This document shows, piece by piece, positions 1 through 10,197 of a DNA stretch of 64,000 nucleotides. This DNA comes from Kingdonia uniflora. Its lineage: Eukaryota; Streptophyta; Magnoliopsida; Ranunculales; Circaeasteraceae. The notes beneath the pieces were generated by a model that saw only the letters and a program-made list of their open reading frames with translations, did not search any database and was not told the DNA's origin. The position numbers were made by a program, and so were the translations under genes. The stretch covers positions 3,348,001 through 3,412,000 of the forward strand of contig JACGCM010000560.1 of NCBI GenBank assembly GCA_014058105.1, read 5' to 3'. The first letter of the stretch is position 1. Each line of letters starts with the position of its first letter.

Positions 1-568
1 ACAGGACAGGTGTGCTATCCGTACCTCATGCCTGAGCCACAAGAGATTACGCTGTAGGGATTATTGAGGGAACCTTCAGCGTTACCGCCAATACAGAATA
101 CATATTCGATGACCCCTCACGAGTATCTAGGATTATCCAGATGTTGCTCTGGCATCCGTGGTTCCATTCCACTGGCGCCGCTGTGCTGGTGAAGATGTCT
201 GGTACATGCCGGCCGTACGTACATGTATGCCACACAACTTCATATTCTGCTATGCTCCGGCACTGTAGAGACAGACCCAGGCCAGGCCGTGATAGCCGGG
301 GTCCAAGATGACAAAGCTATAAAGCTTCCTTTGTCATGGGGAGGTTTGGATCAAGGTTCTTCCTTAATATAGCCACTAAGTAAATAGCTAGTTTCCAAAA
401 GGAAACGTTAAAACTTGAGACGAAGTGTACTGACACTTCTCGCCCCCTTAACTAATTCCAGTTTCAACGAAACTTGGCGTGCATATATATTAGAGTCTAG
501 AGAACATATATCCAAGGTCAGAACTCAAAACGCTCAAGTAGATTTGCCCGGCGTTCGGTAGGGCGTCA
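1..568 (-). repeat. 3' LTR of the LARD-like element, internally inverted, cut by window edge
   Basis: Positions 294-568 are a direct copy of the start of the right LTR, including the shared GGTAGGGCGTCA end. Positions about 1-287 are the reverse complement of 3439-3730, so this part is flipped relative to the other LTR. The terminal GGCCGTGA motif therefore abuts the conserved block at about 287-294 instead of lying at the element edge. Confidence 0.6.
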
Positions 569-3422
569 TACCCTTCAACACTTAAAAAATAATCTCGACG
601 TCCTTGTCGAGAACCATTCTTCAACACGGCTCTGCAAGGAATCAATCTTCTGCATCTTCAAGAAACTAACACTCTCCCAAACTTAGTTCAGAGTACTATA
701 CATTCTTCAGCACTAGCGAATACCGAACCCAAATACTAGTCTCGATGCTAAAAACTGTGGTCTTCATGACTGAACCTTAATCTCTGGCCTTTCAACTTAA
801 GTGTGTTGGTGACTGGCGCTTCATTAAACTATGTAGTCTGCCTTCTCTTCTGGATACTGTTCCATGACCTTTAGCCTTCTGATGAATATATGGGCGGTGC
901 TTCCTTGTATTGTGTCCTTTGAAATGCTCTACTTCCTGCTGTAAACGCCTTCTCCCCTGACACATTTAGAATGTCGTTCTACTCGAAAAACTTGGCGTCT
1001 CCTCTGGACAGCCTGACAAGGATATCTGCAATCCCATCCAAAAGATGCGCTCTCTTCCGAGTCACACCGGTACACTCTTCCTTCGAGTCACACAATGCCT
1101 TTACTACTTGAGAGTTCAATCTTATGTGAATCTCGGCTTCAAACTTCACTCTTCTTCTACGAGTGGTAAGGAACAAGTCTGTTTAAAACCAGGGGTAAAC
1201 TATCCCCATCTGTTATAGAACACCTGCCACTCTCTAAAACTACCTGACTGCTCTTTCAACTAACTCTGTAAAGGTCTTTAAACCATGTTCACCCTTCTTA
1301 CAGAACATTTGGGACACAGGATCAAGATGCGGCACTCTCGCCATACCAGTGTATAGAACTGAGCTGGTACTCATTGTTCATTTGGGCAAGGGAGGGTAGC
1401 TCCTAGAGGTAGCATACTCTCAGCAAGGCACATACCACTTTGTCCTACTGCCAACAAAACTATCGTGGTATCCCACCAAGGCGCAGGAACTCTGATTGAC
1501 CCTACCACCAGCTAACCATCGAGGTTCACCATAAAGGTGTCATGTGTAAACTTGGAAAACCCATGAAACATCTATATGTGCGGTAACATTCTACTCTACC
1601 AACTTCCTGGTACCCCATCATCTAACCTATTGAGCGATAGATGACATCTGTACCAACTCGATTGCAGGAAGGGTGATCGCTACTCCGCATCACTAAGGTC
1701 TCTCAACTGTGATCGTTACTCCGGCGTCACCAAGGTGTCTCAACTACGGAGGACTCCAATCTGCCTCACTCTTCAAGGAGGACTTAACACTGGTATTTTT
1801 TTACTTGCCAAACTTTGGTGGTAATGACCCTTGCTAGAATTGTGTACATCCGCATCATAACTAACAGCTCTTCCCACACTTAATAAGCTCAATGTCTGTG
1901 TCGAAAACAAAGCTGTAACATATAATTGATTGACTGCTGAAGCGTTTCTTCATAACTTTATCCCTACTTAAACTTGAGTAACTTAGGGAGCATGATATTG
2001 CCACTGCACCTGTCGCCCTGAGTTCGCTGGCTTCCCATTTCCAACTGCTATCAAACTCGTGGAGATCAACCTTCATACCGACGCAATCATCTTTAAACTG
2101 AAGCGTAGCCATTCTCTGTCTCTTGAACTACCTTCTACAAACGCAGCCAACTCTTACCAGTCATTCGGATATGGTCTTCCAAAGATACTTTATCAATAAA
2201 AATAATGAACGAGACGTGGGAACTCTGATCCCTACTGCCAACCACAATGTGATAAAGAATTGGGAAAACCATCCAATTCCGCTAAGGATCTTTCATCCTA
2301 GAGTATTAATCCATATGAGATCATGTCTGAGGTAGCCCGCACAACTGACTTTAGCTCAACTCTATTCTATGAAAACCACGTAACTTACTGTCATTCAAAA
2401 ACGTGAGTCTTCACCAATCTGTGAGCTTAAAACAATCTAGGACCATCTTGTGGAATAACAAGGATCAACTCGGCTAGAGCACTCGCAAGCCGACAAGCCT
2501 GAAACTCAACTACGGAGCCGGAGAACAAGCATCACTCGGCTTTCTTGTCTTCTTTGAGTGAGCAAAGCAAGTGTCCTGTACAAATGTGGGACCAACTGCG
2601 GACAAACGATAACCCAACTTGGGGGTCGCAGTTTATGTCGCGTAACCAAGAGAGATTCTTTCCTCAACGTTAACAATGACAAATATTACTGTGCAAACTC
2701 GGAACCCAAAATATGTCTTCATCTTCCATTTCTCGCCGCTTCAATTTCGAATCATGACATTCTCCTCCGGAACGTCTATGTGTCCTCAGGATAATCAAAA
2801 TGAGTATCAACCAGGATTCTTCAATCTTCTGTAGACACTAAGGAATTCTGACTTAGCCAAGGTTCGCGACTTTTACACGTAAGTACTTGGCATATGACAC
2901 GGATCATATCGATATCTTCTGAGGGGCATCGCCCTTGAGCATAACTGTTACTTCTCTTCGCAGTGTGTATGCGGATCGAATGCAAACAACGACCTGCTAA
3001 ATTGCCCTACTACTATTCTTCATAGAGCATCAACTATACTGACCAGCCATCTAGAGAGAGCAAACGATATTGGTCACCGCATCTAACTTAAATATCCGTC
3101 GTTTCATTTAGCGTCATTGTCCAAAGCACATTTAACTTGAGCAAACTCGCACTCGGATATGGAGCTTTCATCTCACTTCCAATATCAACTGACATGTAGG
3201 CAACGCGCTCTACAATCATTCACAACGGTCCTTGGATCATCTGTACGGAGCAACTTCGGCTCTAAAGATAACAGTTGCTAAGTAGGTATCCCGTATTACC
3301 AACTTTGGAACCATCACTCTGATATGCTCTAACAAGATCTGATAAGACGGGTCAACTCTGACCGACTCTTATTGACGCAGGCACCACCATTTACACTCTG
3401 ACAAGCCTAGGCCAAACTAGTC
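569..3422 (-). other. Non-coding internal region of the LARD-like element
   Basis: About 2.85 kb between the LTRs. The longest open frames are under 90 codons on either strand, and none shows protease, RT, RNase H or integrase motifs. I see no gene here, only the short tandem duplication at 1673-1746. Confidence 0.6.
1673..1746. repeat. Two-copy tandem repeat, 36-38 bp
   Basis: Copies at 1673-1708 and 1709-1746, each beginning GTGATCG, with CTCAACT near each end. They differ by a few bases and a two-base insertion. Confidence 0.7.
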
Positions 3423-3436
3423 TTGCTCTAACACCA
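3423..3436 (-). other. Primer-binding site, initiator-Met tRNA type
   Basis: On the minus strand, TGGTGTTAGAGC starts two bases after the LTR end. It differs from the common plant initiator-Met primer site TGGTATCAGAGC at two positions. Its location fixes the minus-strand orientation of the element. Confidence 0.65.
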
Positions 3437-3438
3437 TC

Positions 3439-4263
3439 TGTCACGGCCCGGCCCGGCCTGCTTCTACAATGCCCTGGGTACAACAGAATATGAGATCGTG
3501 CAGCATACATGCACATGTGGCCAGCATGTACCAGCCTTCTTGACTAGCGCGGTGTAGCCAGTGGAATAGGGCCACGGATGCTAGAGCGACATCCGGATAA
3601 TCCTGGATACTCGTGAGGGGTCGTTGAATATGTATTCATTATAGGCTGCAACGCTGAAGGTTTCCTCAATAATCCCTACGACGTAATCTCTCGTGACTCG
3701 GGCACGAGGTACGAATTGCACACCTGTCATGTAGCGGATTGGGATAGCTCAATATGCCGAGTTCCAGATATATGATGCATATCTCAAGGGGCGACGAGCC
3801 CGGACTGGTTACATAGTCTATTTATAGGGGCGGTGTGTCTCGATTGGCTCGTGGGGCATGGCGACGGCATAGCGGTGCCATATACAAGCCCTATCTGGAA
3901 AAGCAGCCCGCATTGCGAGGCAATGTCTGTCTCCTGGCCATTTCTAGGCCAAGGATAACTCATGACTATCCCTTGTAGATAGCCCATGAGCCGGGGTCCA
4001 AAATGACCAAGCTATAAAGCTTACTTTGTCATGGGGAGGTTTGGACCAAAGTTTCTTCTTAATATAACTACTAAGTAAATAACTAGTTTCCAAAAGGAAA
4101 CGTTAAAACTGGAGACGAAGCGTACTAGCACTTCTCGCCCCCTTAACCAATTCCGTTTTCAATGAAATTTGGCGTGCAACTATATTAAGTCATAGAGAAC
4201 ATATATCCAAGGTCAGAACTCAAAACGCTCGAGTAGATTTGCCCGGCGTTCGGTAGGGCGTCA
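3439..4263 (-). repeat. 5' LTR of the LARD-like element
   Basis: An 825-bp LTR with TG...CA ends on the minus strand: it starts TGACGCCC at 4263 and ends GTGACA at 3439. Positions 3988-4263 match 294-568 in direct orientation. Positions 3439-3730 match about 1-287 in inverted orientation. The middle part, 3731-3987, has no partner inside the window. The TATA box lies about 440 bases from the LTR start, as expected for a U3-R junction. Confidence 0.72.
3819..3826 (-). promoter_or_regulatory. LTR TATA box
   Basis: TATAAATA followed by G on the minus strand, inside the right LTR and in the expected orientation for transcription leftwards into the element. Confidence 0.55.
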
Positions 4264-5138
4264 CGGCAAACATTTTGCCATCCAACAATATAATTTTTTC
4301 TAGACCAACTTAATAAACTGTCAGATAACACCACCAACTTGACAAACTATACTAATGTATTATAAATGTACCTATTGCCTTGTTAAGTATTTCATGTATT
4401 GGATGTTCATTTATATTGTTCAAAATGGGGAATATGGGTCCTTCAATAATACTATTAGTAATTATACGTATTACTTACTAGGCTTGCTACACTTAGTGAG
4501 ATTACTGTTGTAAGGTTAAATCAACCTCAACCACACTTCTACTTAATTGTCAGAGGTAGCTCCATTTTTCATATTTTGAATAGTTAAAATTCATAATGTA
4601 CCATGAAGATTGCCATAGTAGAAACCTGTCAACTCTTTTGAATTCCCCGTCAACAATTATGGTTGCCCATTACTCATAAAGCCATCTATAAAATAAAAAA
4701 CACAGATGACCAAACTTAACAAACCAACAACAACCTGCTAAGATAAGGCAATCTAGAATCACCGTCCCAAATTTTCACCCTAACAATATAAACAAGTCTA
4801 CCAAGGTGCAATCTTACCATGTAGATGATATACGCTGCTCAGAATGTAAGCCAATTAAGGCGGACTCCATTATTATTTTGGTGATCCTGAATGCAAGGGA
4901 GTTTAAGTTGAGGAGCTGGGCGCTGACCAAAAGAAAAACTAACCAATGGTGGATGGTGTGGGACCTTTGGTACATTGCGCAGGACATCTCAGGGAGTCAC
5001 CAATTTTACATATAAAAAGGAAAAAAAGAGGAAGCTGTCGCACATTCATAAAACGGGTACAACGTGGAAAGCCTAACATTCTTGCACTTCATCAATGAAT
5101 GGACTAAACAGAAAGATAGTTCATCAACAATGGATCCT
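4264..5138. other. AT-rich spacer, no gene seen
   Basis: Sequence between the LARD-like element and the MULE transposase remnant. I recognise no conserved protein motif or clear terminal inverted repeat. It may hold the 3' part of the MULE on the minus strand. Confidence 0.4.
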
Positions 5139-5784
5139 TTACACATTTACCAATTCATGAAGGGCTGCTGGATCAAAATGATGGGCAGCAGGACCAATAT
5201 CTGGTTGTGGGGCAGCTATATTATTGGCTACAAAGATTGGCTCGCTAACAACTTCGCGACAATGCTTGCGGTTATGCCCCGGCTGACAACATCTAGAGCA
5301 CTACAATTGATGCACGAGCACACTCTGCGACTCATACTTCCTTATGGGCCTTCCTGGTGGTCGGCGAGGGATAGGAGGGCTCACATTCTGATGATCCGGA
5401 TTGGCTCGTATCACTTCAATAGTAGGCATATCGGTATTATCAATGGCATTGACAGGGAGGCTGTATATTAAATCTTGGAATAGCCTAGTGTACCAATGCT
5501 CAACAAACTCTTCACCACAATTCCTCATTGAAATGATAACCGCAAACATATGCCTACATGGTAACTCAGTATGCATGCAGTCAAAATAGCTGCACTGACG
5601 AAGGTATAAAAAATAAAAAGGTTTGCCTGTACACCCCACCGTAGCTCACCTCAAATTGGTATTCCCCAACTTCCACAATAGTGTATGCTTCCCCCTTCTC
5701 TAATCCTTCCTTTAATGTTCCACCAATTGTAGGCCCAACATTTTTTTTCCATTTTGTTATCTTTTTCTTATTATAAAACACCAT
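5139..5784 (-). pseudogene. MULE (Mutator-like) transposase, C-terminal fragment
   Basis: Read leftwards, the first part (about 5784-5632) resembles the stretch before the SWIM finger: WKK, a long helical segment, then YQFEVSYGG. A frame change follows. Next comes a SWIM-type zinc finger, CSYFDC...ELPCRHMFAVI, then WYTRLFQ and a proline-rich PPIPRRPPGRP segment typical of MURA-like transposases. After an in-frame TAG there is a perfect CCHC knuckle, CSRCCQPGHNRKHC, and a stop at 5139-5141. This is the DNA-binding and C-terminal part of an enzyme that would cut and rejoin element ends in the nucleus. The DDE catalytic core is missing, and at least one stop and one frameshift are present, so it is dead. 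The family assignment is firm. I could not locate terminal inverted repeats. Confidence 0.78.
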
Positions 5785-6274
5785 TACCTACCGCCGAATG
5801 GAATTGACCAAACCAAATATTGGTAAGGTTCAAGCTTCAGCAATCCAAGCATTGTAACATTCCACATGGATCAAAGTTAAGTAATCGAGGTGGAGAGAGG
5901 AGCTATTTTGGTCACCGTAGGTGTTACGGTGGGATTTGGGAGTTTTGGGAGTTATTGAGGTGAAAAGGGTGTTTTTAGAGACGTAAGCAATTAGGAAAAT
6001 CTTATTGTCTGATTTTACGGTGTTCGTAGCCGGATTCCATGCCGGAGATAGCATAAAATCAAAATTTTGTTGTGCTGGCTTTCTTGGTGGGAAACTGGGC
6101 GCCATGTGTAGTTTCTTCGATAAGCTTTACAGATAGCCCCGTTCAATATCATCGAGACAACTAATAAGTAACTGAAAAATTGGTCGAAGAAAACAAATGT
6201 CGATATTAAAGCTTAAAATTGTTTTTTTTTCCTGTTATTTAAGTCAGAAAAAGATAATAACATATATAATGGTT
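5785..6274. other. Unassigned stretch with one 91-codon minus-strand frame
   Basis: A minus-strand open frame at 5830-6105 starts MAPSFPPRKPAQQ. It has no motif I recognise, and nothing shows that it belongs to the neighbouring MULE. It could be a captured host exon or chance. The remainder is AT-rich. Confidence 0.25.
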
Positions 6275-7188
6275 TGTTGGAGAATAATCTTCGAGCTGAT
6301 TGTGACAATAACTCAAAGTACTATGAGTGCAAAAAAAATGATATATTACTAACTTATAAAAGGAATAATATGATTTTCACGTTAAAAATGGTTGAACCAG
6401 TTCAAAACAATAATTTTCCTGTAGCAATTGTAGAAGGAAGTGTTAGGGAAATTAACTATGTTACCTCTGCAGCAGTTACCGAGAGCAGAGATTAATAGAA
6501 AACAACAACTGTGGCAAGATGAACTGGAGATACCGAAGTGATGATCTGGAGATGCTGAGTCGAGGACTAGGTCTCTATCTTTTAGACGTTTCGCCGCACT
6601 GCCCTTTGCAAACATTTAATTGCTGCGTCGCCTCAAGGATAAAACAACAGAGTGGGAACTTCTCTTGCAAGGAAGAAGTAGCTTCGAATGATTTGCACTT
6701 TCAACAACTTTACTCGAATTCTAGACTCATGATTCGAAGAGAAGAGAAGAACTGTGTTTTCGATTGATTGATAAAACTGGGGCACAATTTCTCTTTATAT
6801 AGAGCAAGTTCAAAACGGTAACAAGAGTTAATGGTGGGACACGTCATCAAAAACGTTCGAAACGGAAATGAAACGTTTAAGACTTAATTACGAAACAGTT
6901 TCGTTTAAGAAATTCAAAACTGAAAAGTTCAGTTCGAAATAGACTTGGTTCGAATTTGGTTTCCTAGGAACTCCAGATCGAAACAGACTCAGTTCGAATT
7001 TGGTCTCCTGGTAACTCCAGGTCGAAAGGTCTTGATTCAAAATGATCCAGGTCGAGATCGATTGGACTCAGTTCGAATTGGTCCAGTTGGTCTAGGTCGA
7101 AATAGAATCGGTTTTGACAAAATCAATTCTTTTATAGAAGCCCAAGTTTGAGGTCCAAACCTATGAGCCAAACAAAGTTTTAAACCCA
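6275..7188 (-). repeat. LTR-like block next to the antisense unit
   Basis: Read on the minus strand, the block starts TGGGTTTAAAAC after a purine/G-rich tract (7189-7212) and ends TTCTCCAACA at 6275. It has a TATATAAAG box near 6793-6802, about 390 bases in. The G-rich tract resembles the one before the T1 3' LTR at 53003-53014, since both contain GTTGTG then GGGGGCG. By position this would be the 3' LTR of the minus-strand Tat element. However, its sequence does not visibly match that element's 5' LTR (15176 onward), so the assignment is tentative. Confidence 0.35.
6942..7112. repeat. Degenerate tandem repeats of about 40-45 bp
   Basis: Three to four imperfect units, each with AGTTCGAATT and CCAGGTCGAAA words. 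They lie in the presumed U3 part of the LTR-like block, where repeated cis-elements are common. Confidence 0.6.
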
Positions 7189-7212
7189 TTTTTCGGCCCG
7201 CCCCCAGCACAA
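7189..7212 (-). other. Candidate polypurine tract
   Basis: On the minus strand GTTGTGCTGGGGGCGGGCCG then AAAAA directly precedes the LTR-like TGGG start. The resemblance to the tract before the T1 3' LTR supports its role as plus-strand primer. Confidence 0.4.
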
Positions 7213-7380
7213 CATATAGAATAAAAGATATATGTTATATCAATGAAATAAACTACTCTTCCAAGCAATGTAGGACTAAAGAAGCCACATATAGTTTTGG
7301 AGATATAAAACCCAACAGGAAGTATGTTTAATATAGTCGATGTAGAGCCAATAATCATCGATATTACTACATGTGTGTAA

Positions 7381-9610
7381 GAGTTGGGTAAGAAATATAG
7401 GGTAGGGAATAATAGTGTGGACGTTGCCGAGGATAATCGATCTAGGATAAAGATTAGGGCTGTAGTGTGCTCTAACGAGGAGAGGTCAAAGACACATATC
7501 TAGCACGAGCCTCAGACAAGTAGTCGAGGTGAATGCACTAAAGGGGGTAGGGCTGGAGAAAGGTCAGATTTGGTTGTAGATGATGAGTTCTACAGGGATG
7601 GTGATGAAACCAATAAAATTTTGGATTTCAAACTAAAGTATGGGATTCCCGAAGATATAAGGTTGGAAGAGTATTTGGGGGAGATGACCGATCAAAAACT
7701 TCTTATAAAGGTAATTCTAGTTCATTGAGAACAGATAAAAAAAGGTTGGAAGTTACCCCTTCGAGTTGACTAGAAGAAATTCTTAAATTTTTATGATGTG
7801 GCTCCTGGTTAGTTTAACCGTAATGTGTACGATTTGTTTCAGGTGGTGGTGGTGCTAAATGCTCGACTGAAGGAAAGGGGAGAGCAGTTGATATTTGCTG
7901 ATGACTTGTGTGTGTATTATACACTGAAACAAAATCCTTGTAAGGTTGGCTATAGGTATCTCGCCAGATTTCTCAAGAGGCCTTTGCTGTATGATATGGT
8001 CTCGACAGGGGAGCAATATTGTGCTAATCGACTACACGTTTCGAGGAACTATGAGTTCAATCCCAAAGACCCTGGGCAACCTCTAAAGTAAAAACAATTT
8101 CACTTAGGTTAGTGGTATATGTGTGTATATTTAAAGTTATGTGTTTTTTTGCCAAACTTTTGTTCTTTGGTGATGTGCTAACTGATTGTATCTGTTCGTG
8201 CAATTGCAAAGGAGGTGGATAGAAGCTCTAAAGTGAAAGAGAATTTATACAATTTAATAACTAATTACTTTAGGCGAATCGATTCTCTTGTCGAAAATCA
8301 AAAGAAGGTGGAAGGATTGTTCAAAGAAGCTGGTTTAAAGAGATCTCGAACAATAGGATCAAAGTTTCGATCATCGACTGTTAAATGTTGGCAAAGAACA
8401 AAAGAGCTGCTGATGCCAGTCTTTCCCTCGAGCACCCTACTCTTAGTGGGTATACCACTGACTTTGCTACTACGGAGAAGGAGGCCCTGCTGAGTGGTGT
8501 TTCTGGGAAAAGTGGGAAAAGAAAGAGAGGTGCTCCTCTTCCCCCTGCCCCTGTTCAACTTTCTAAGAGGTTGACTCGACAAATACCGGTCAAGAAGAGA
8601 AGTAAAGAAGTCACCAGGTTAGGAATGGAAAATGCCCCAGAGAATCCACCTGCTAAGGTGACTAAGGTGCTTCAGCAGAAAGTTGATGGTGTTAAGAAGA
8701 ACTCTCCTGCCTCCCTTAAGTCTAAGCATGCTAGGAGTTTGGTGGACTCTGAAGAAGAGGCCTAGCGAACAATCGAGTCCTTCGCTGCTGGGACGAAGTC
8801 CATAGAGTAGGACTTCGACGACTGCTTGGCTAGGGCAGAGTGCGTCTTAACCTTCTTTATCGAAGGTTATCACATGGTAAACCAGGTGAGGAATCTAAAT
8901 GCATATTTTGCTTAACAAAGTTGGTTCCTTCTTCGAGATCTCATATTGTGGCTATAATGCAGATCAAGAAATTTCTTCTCGATGGTAAGCCCCTACTTCT
9001 AGGTGGGTAGAGTTTAGCTAATGAACTCCTTGTCTAAAAAAATATCGAGAAGGAGCTAGTAGTTAAAAATTTGGAGAGGTTGAGGCTTGGTGCGGTGAAG
9101 TCAAAGGAGGCTACCATCCGCGATACGAAAATGATATGGGAGGGGGAGAGAAGGAAGGAGATCGAGAAGCTAAGGGCTGATCTGGCGAAGGAGAGGGAAA
9201 AAGCCCTAACCCTTTAGAATTTGAACTTTGAGGATGATGTTTGAGAACAGATCCTAGCTGTACGAAGGTTGATGGAGGCAAAGAAGATGAACGCTCTTGC
9301 CTAGGCTACTGCAGAGTTGGATCTTGCTGTAACCGGCTCTCTGATGCGTATAAAGGCCAACTTTTCTGGCTAGTTCGATGCCATGGAGGAGAGAAAAGAT
9401 TTCTTTAAGGGTCTGGCTGTGGCTGCTAGGTTATAGTTTGCCAACTCTGACGCCAAAGAAAATGAAGTCGACCCTCCAACTACTGCGCCTTTCTTCCGCG
9501 ATGGTGCAGTCCAAAAGGAAATTCTTAATGATTTGATACCTGGTCTGCCAGTTAAGATCTCTACTCCTATCATTTCCCCAAAGAAGTAGATAATTTGAAA
9601 TATAGTATAT
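7381..9610 (+). pseudogene. Antisense ORF of Tat-type element: PF04195-like domain plus coiled coil
   Basis: Coding sequence broken by several stops and frame changes, running opposite to the adjacent gag-pol. An acidic leader contains YGIPEDIRLEEYL. It is followed by a domain that reads W-LPL-VD...FLNFYDVAPG...[12 protein letters not shown] and YYTLKQ. This is the layout of the plant 'putative gypsy type transposon' family (PF04195/Transposase_28). After about 8214 comes a basic linker (SGKRKRGAPLPP, IPVKKRSKEV). A long charged helical tail follows (RRKEIEKLRADLAKEREKA at about 9150-9200), very likely coiled coil. Antisense ORFs between pol and the 3' LTR are known in the plant Tat lineage, for example maize Grande, but their function is not established. 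An intron may exist around 8100-8210. Confidence is good for the class and lower for exon limits. Confidence 0.6.
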
Positions 9611-10190
9611 TTTTGGTAAATTTGAAAGGAATATTTGTACAAGTGGTCGATGGTACCTGATAACTCTGACTTGTTTTTTGAATAAATTTTGTGAGCAATT
9701 TTAATTTTGGAAATAGTGTATTTGAATTGTCGATAACTGATAAATAGGTATTTGACCGTAATGAATGTGATGTTGGATATGTTTAAGTGTTTAATTCAAG
9801 ATGATGGATAGAATGAAGTATGATATATTATTTGTTAGATGTTTCAAAAATTACCCATCGAAGGGATATCCGAGTGAACTGATAGGACAACCGTGTTATG
9901 GCTTGGTCGAGTATTGGAATGATTGCCAAATGTATTTCCTCTATAGGATATCTGGTTTTAATGAGATAGCCATGTCATGGCTTGTAGATTTAGTAATGAT
10001 GTTCAGATATATTTTCCTTTAATGGGATGTCTATTGTCGAAGAGATGAGACTTAGTTTTGATAATTACTTGTTAAGTTTTGTCAAAAAATGAATGTTGAA
10101 TAGATAATTTATTGATGTGAAAGAAAAAAATTTTATTGAAGAAAAAATAAATAGATTACAACTTTTATCTGTAGAACATCTTCAAATGGG
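9611..10190. other. Spacer between convergent antisense ORF and pol
   Basis: AT-rich sequence between the 3' ends of the plus-strand antisense unit and the minus-strand pol. A 73-codon plus frame at 9801-10022 has no recognisable motif. I see no gene or clear repeat. Confidence 0.45.
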
Positions 10191-10197
10191 CTCTATT

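Larger units (their letters stand above)
1..4263 (-). mobile_element. Non-autonomous LTR retrotransposon (LARD-like)
   Basis: Two related terminal blocks (1-568 and 3439-4263) flank about 2.85 kb with no recognisable retroelement protein. Read on the minus strand, the right block starts TGACGCCCTACC and ends CCGTGACA. A two-base gap and an initiator-Met-like primer site follow, and the block carries a TATAAATA box. The left block ends at the same GGGCGTCA, next to a short purine stretch (GAAGGG on the minus strand) that could be the polypurine tract. Orientation and boundaries are therefore seen directly on the right. The left LTR runs off the window and is rearranged. With no gag or pol, the element must have used proteins from another element. 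Target duplication cannot be checked because the left flank is outside the window. Confidence 0.72.

Noticed and set aside
1..4263. Reading the left block as a foldback or MITE-type DNA transposon because of its inverted repeat
   Set aside because: The direct repeats 294-568 and 3988-4263, the TG...CA ends, the TATA box and the primer site fit an LTR element better. The inverted part is explained by inversion within one LTR.
9801..10022. A 73-codon plus frame between antisense ORF and pol as a third gene
   Set aside because: It has no recognisable motif or conserved neighbour, and its AT-rich composition fits chance.
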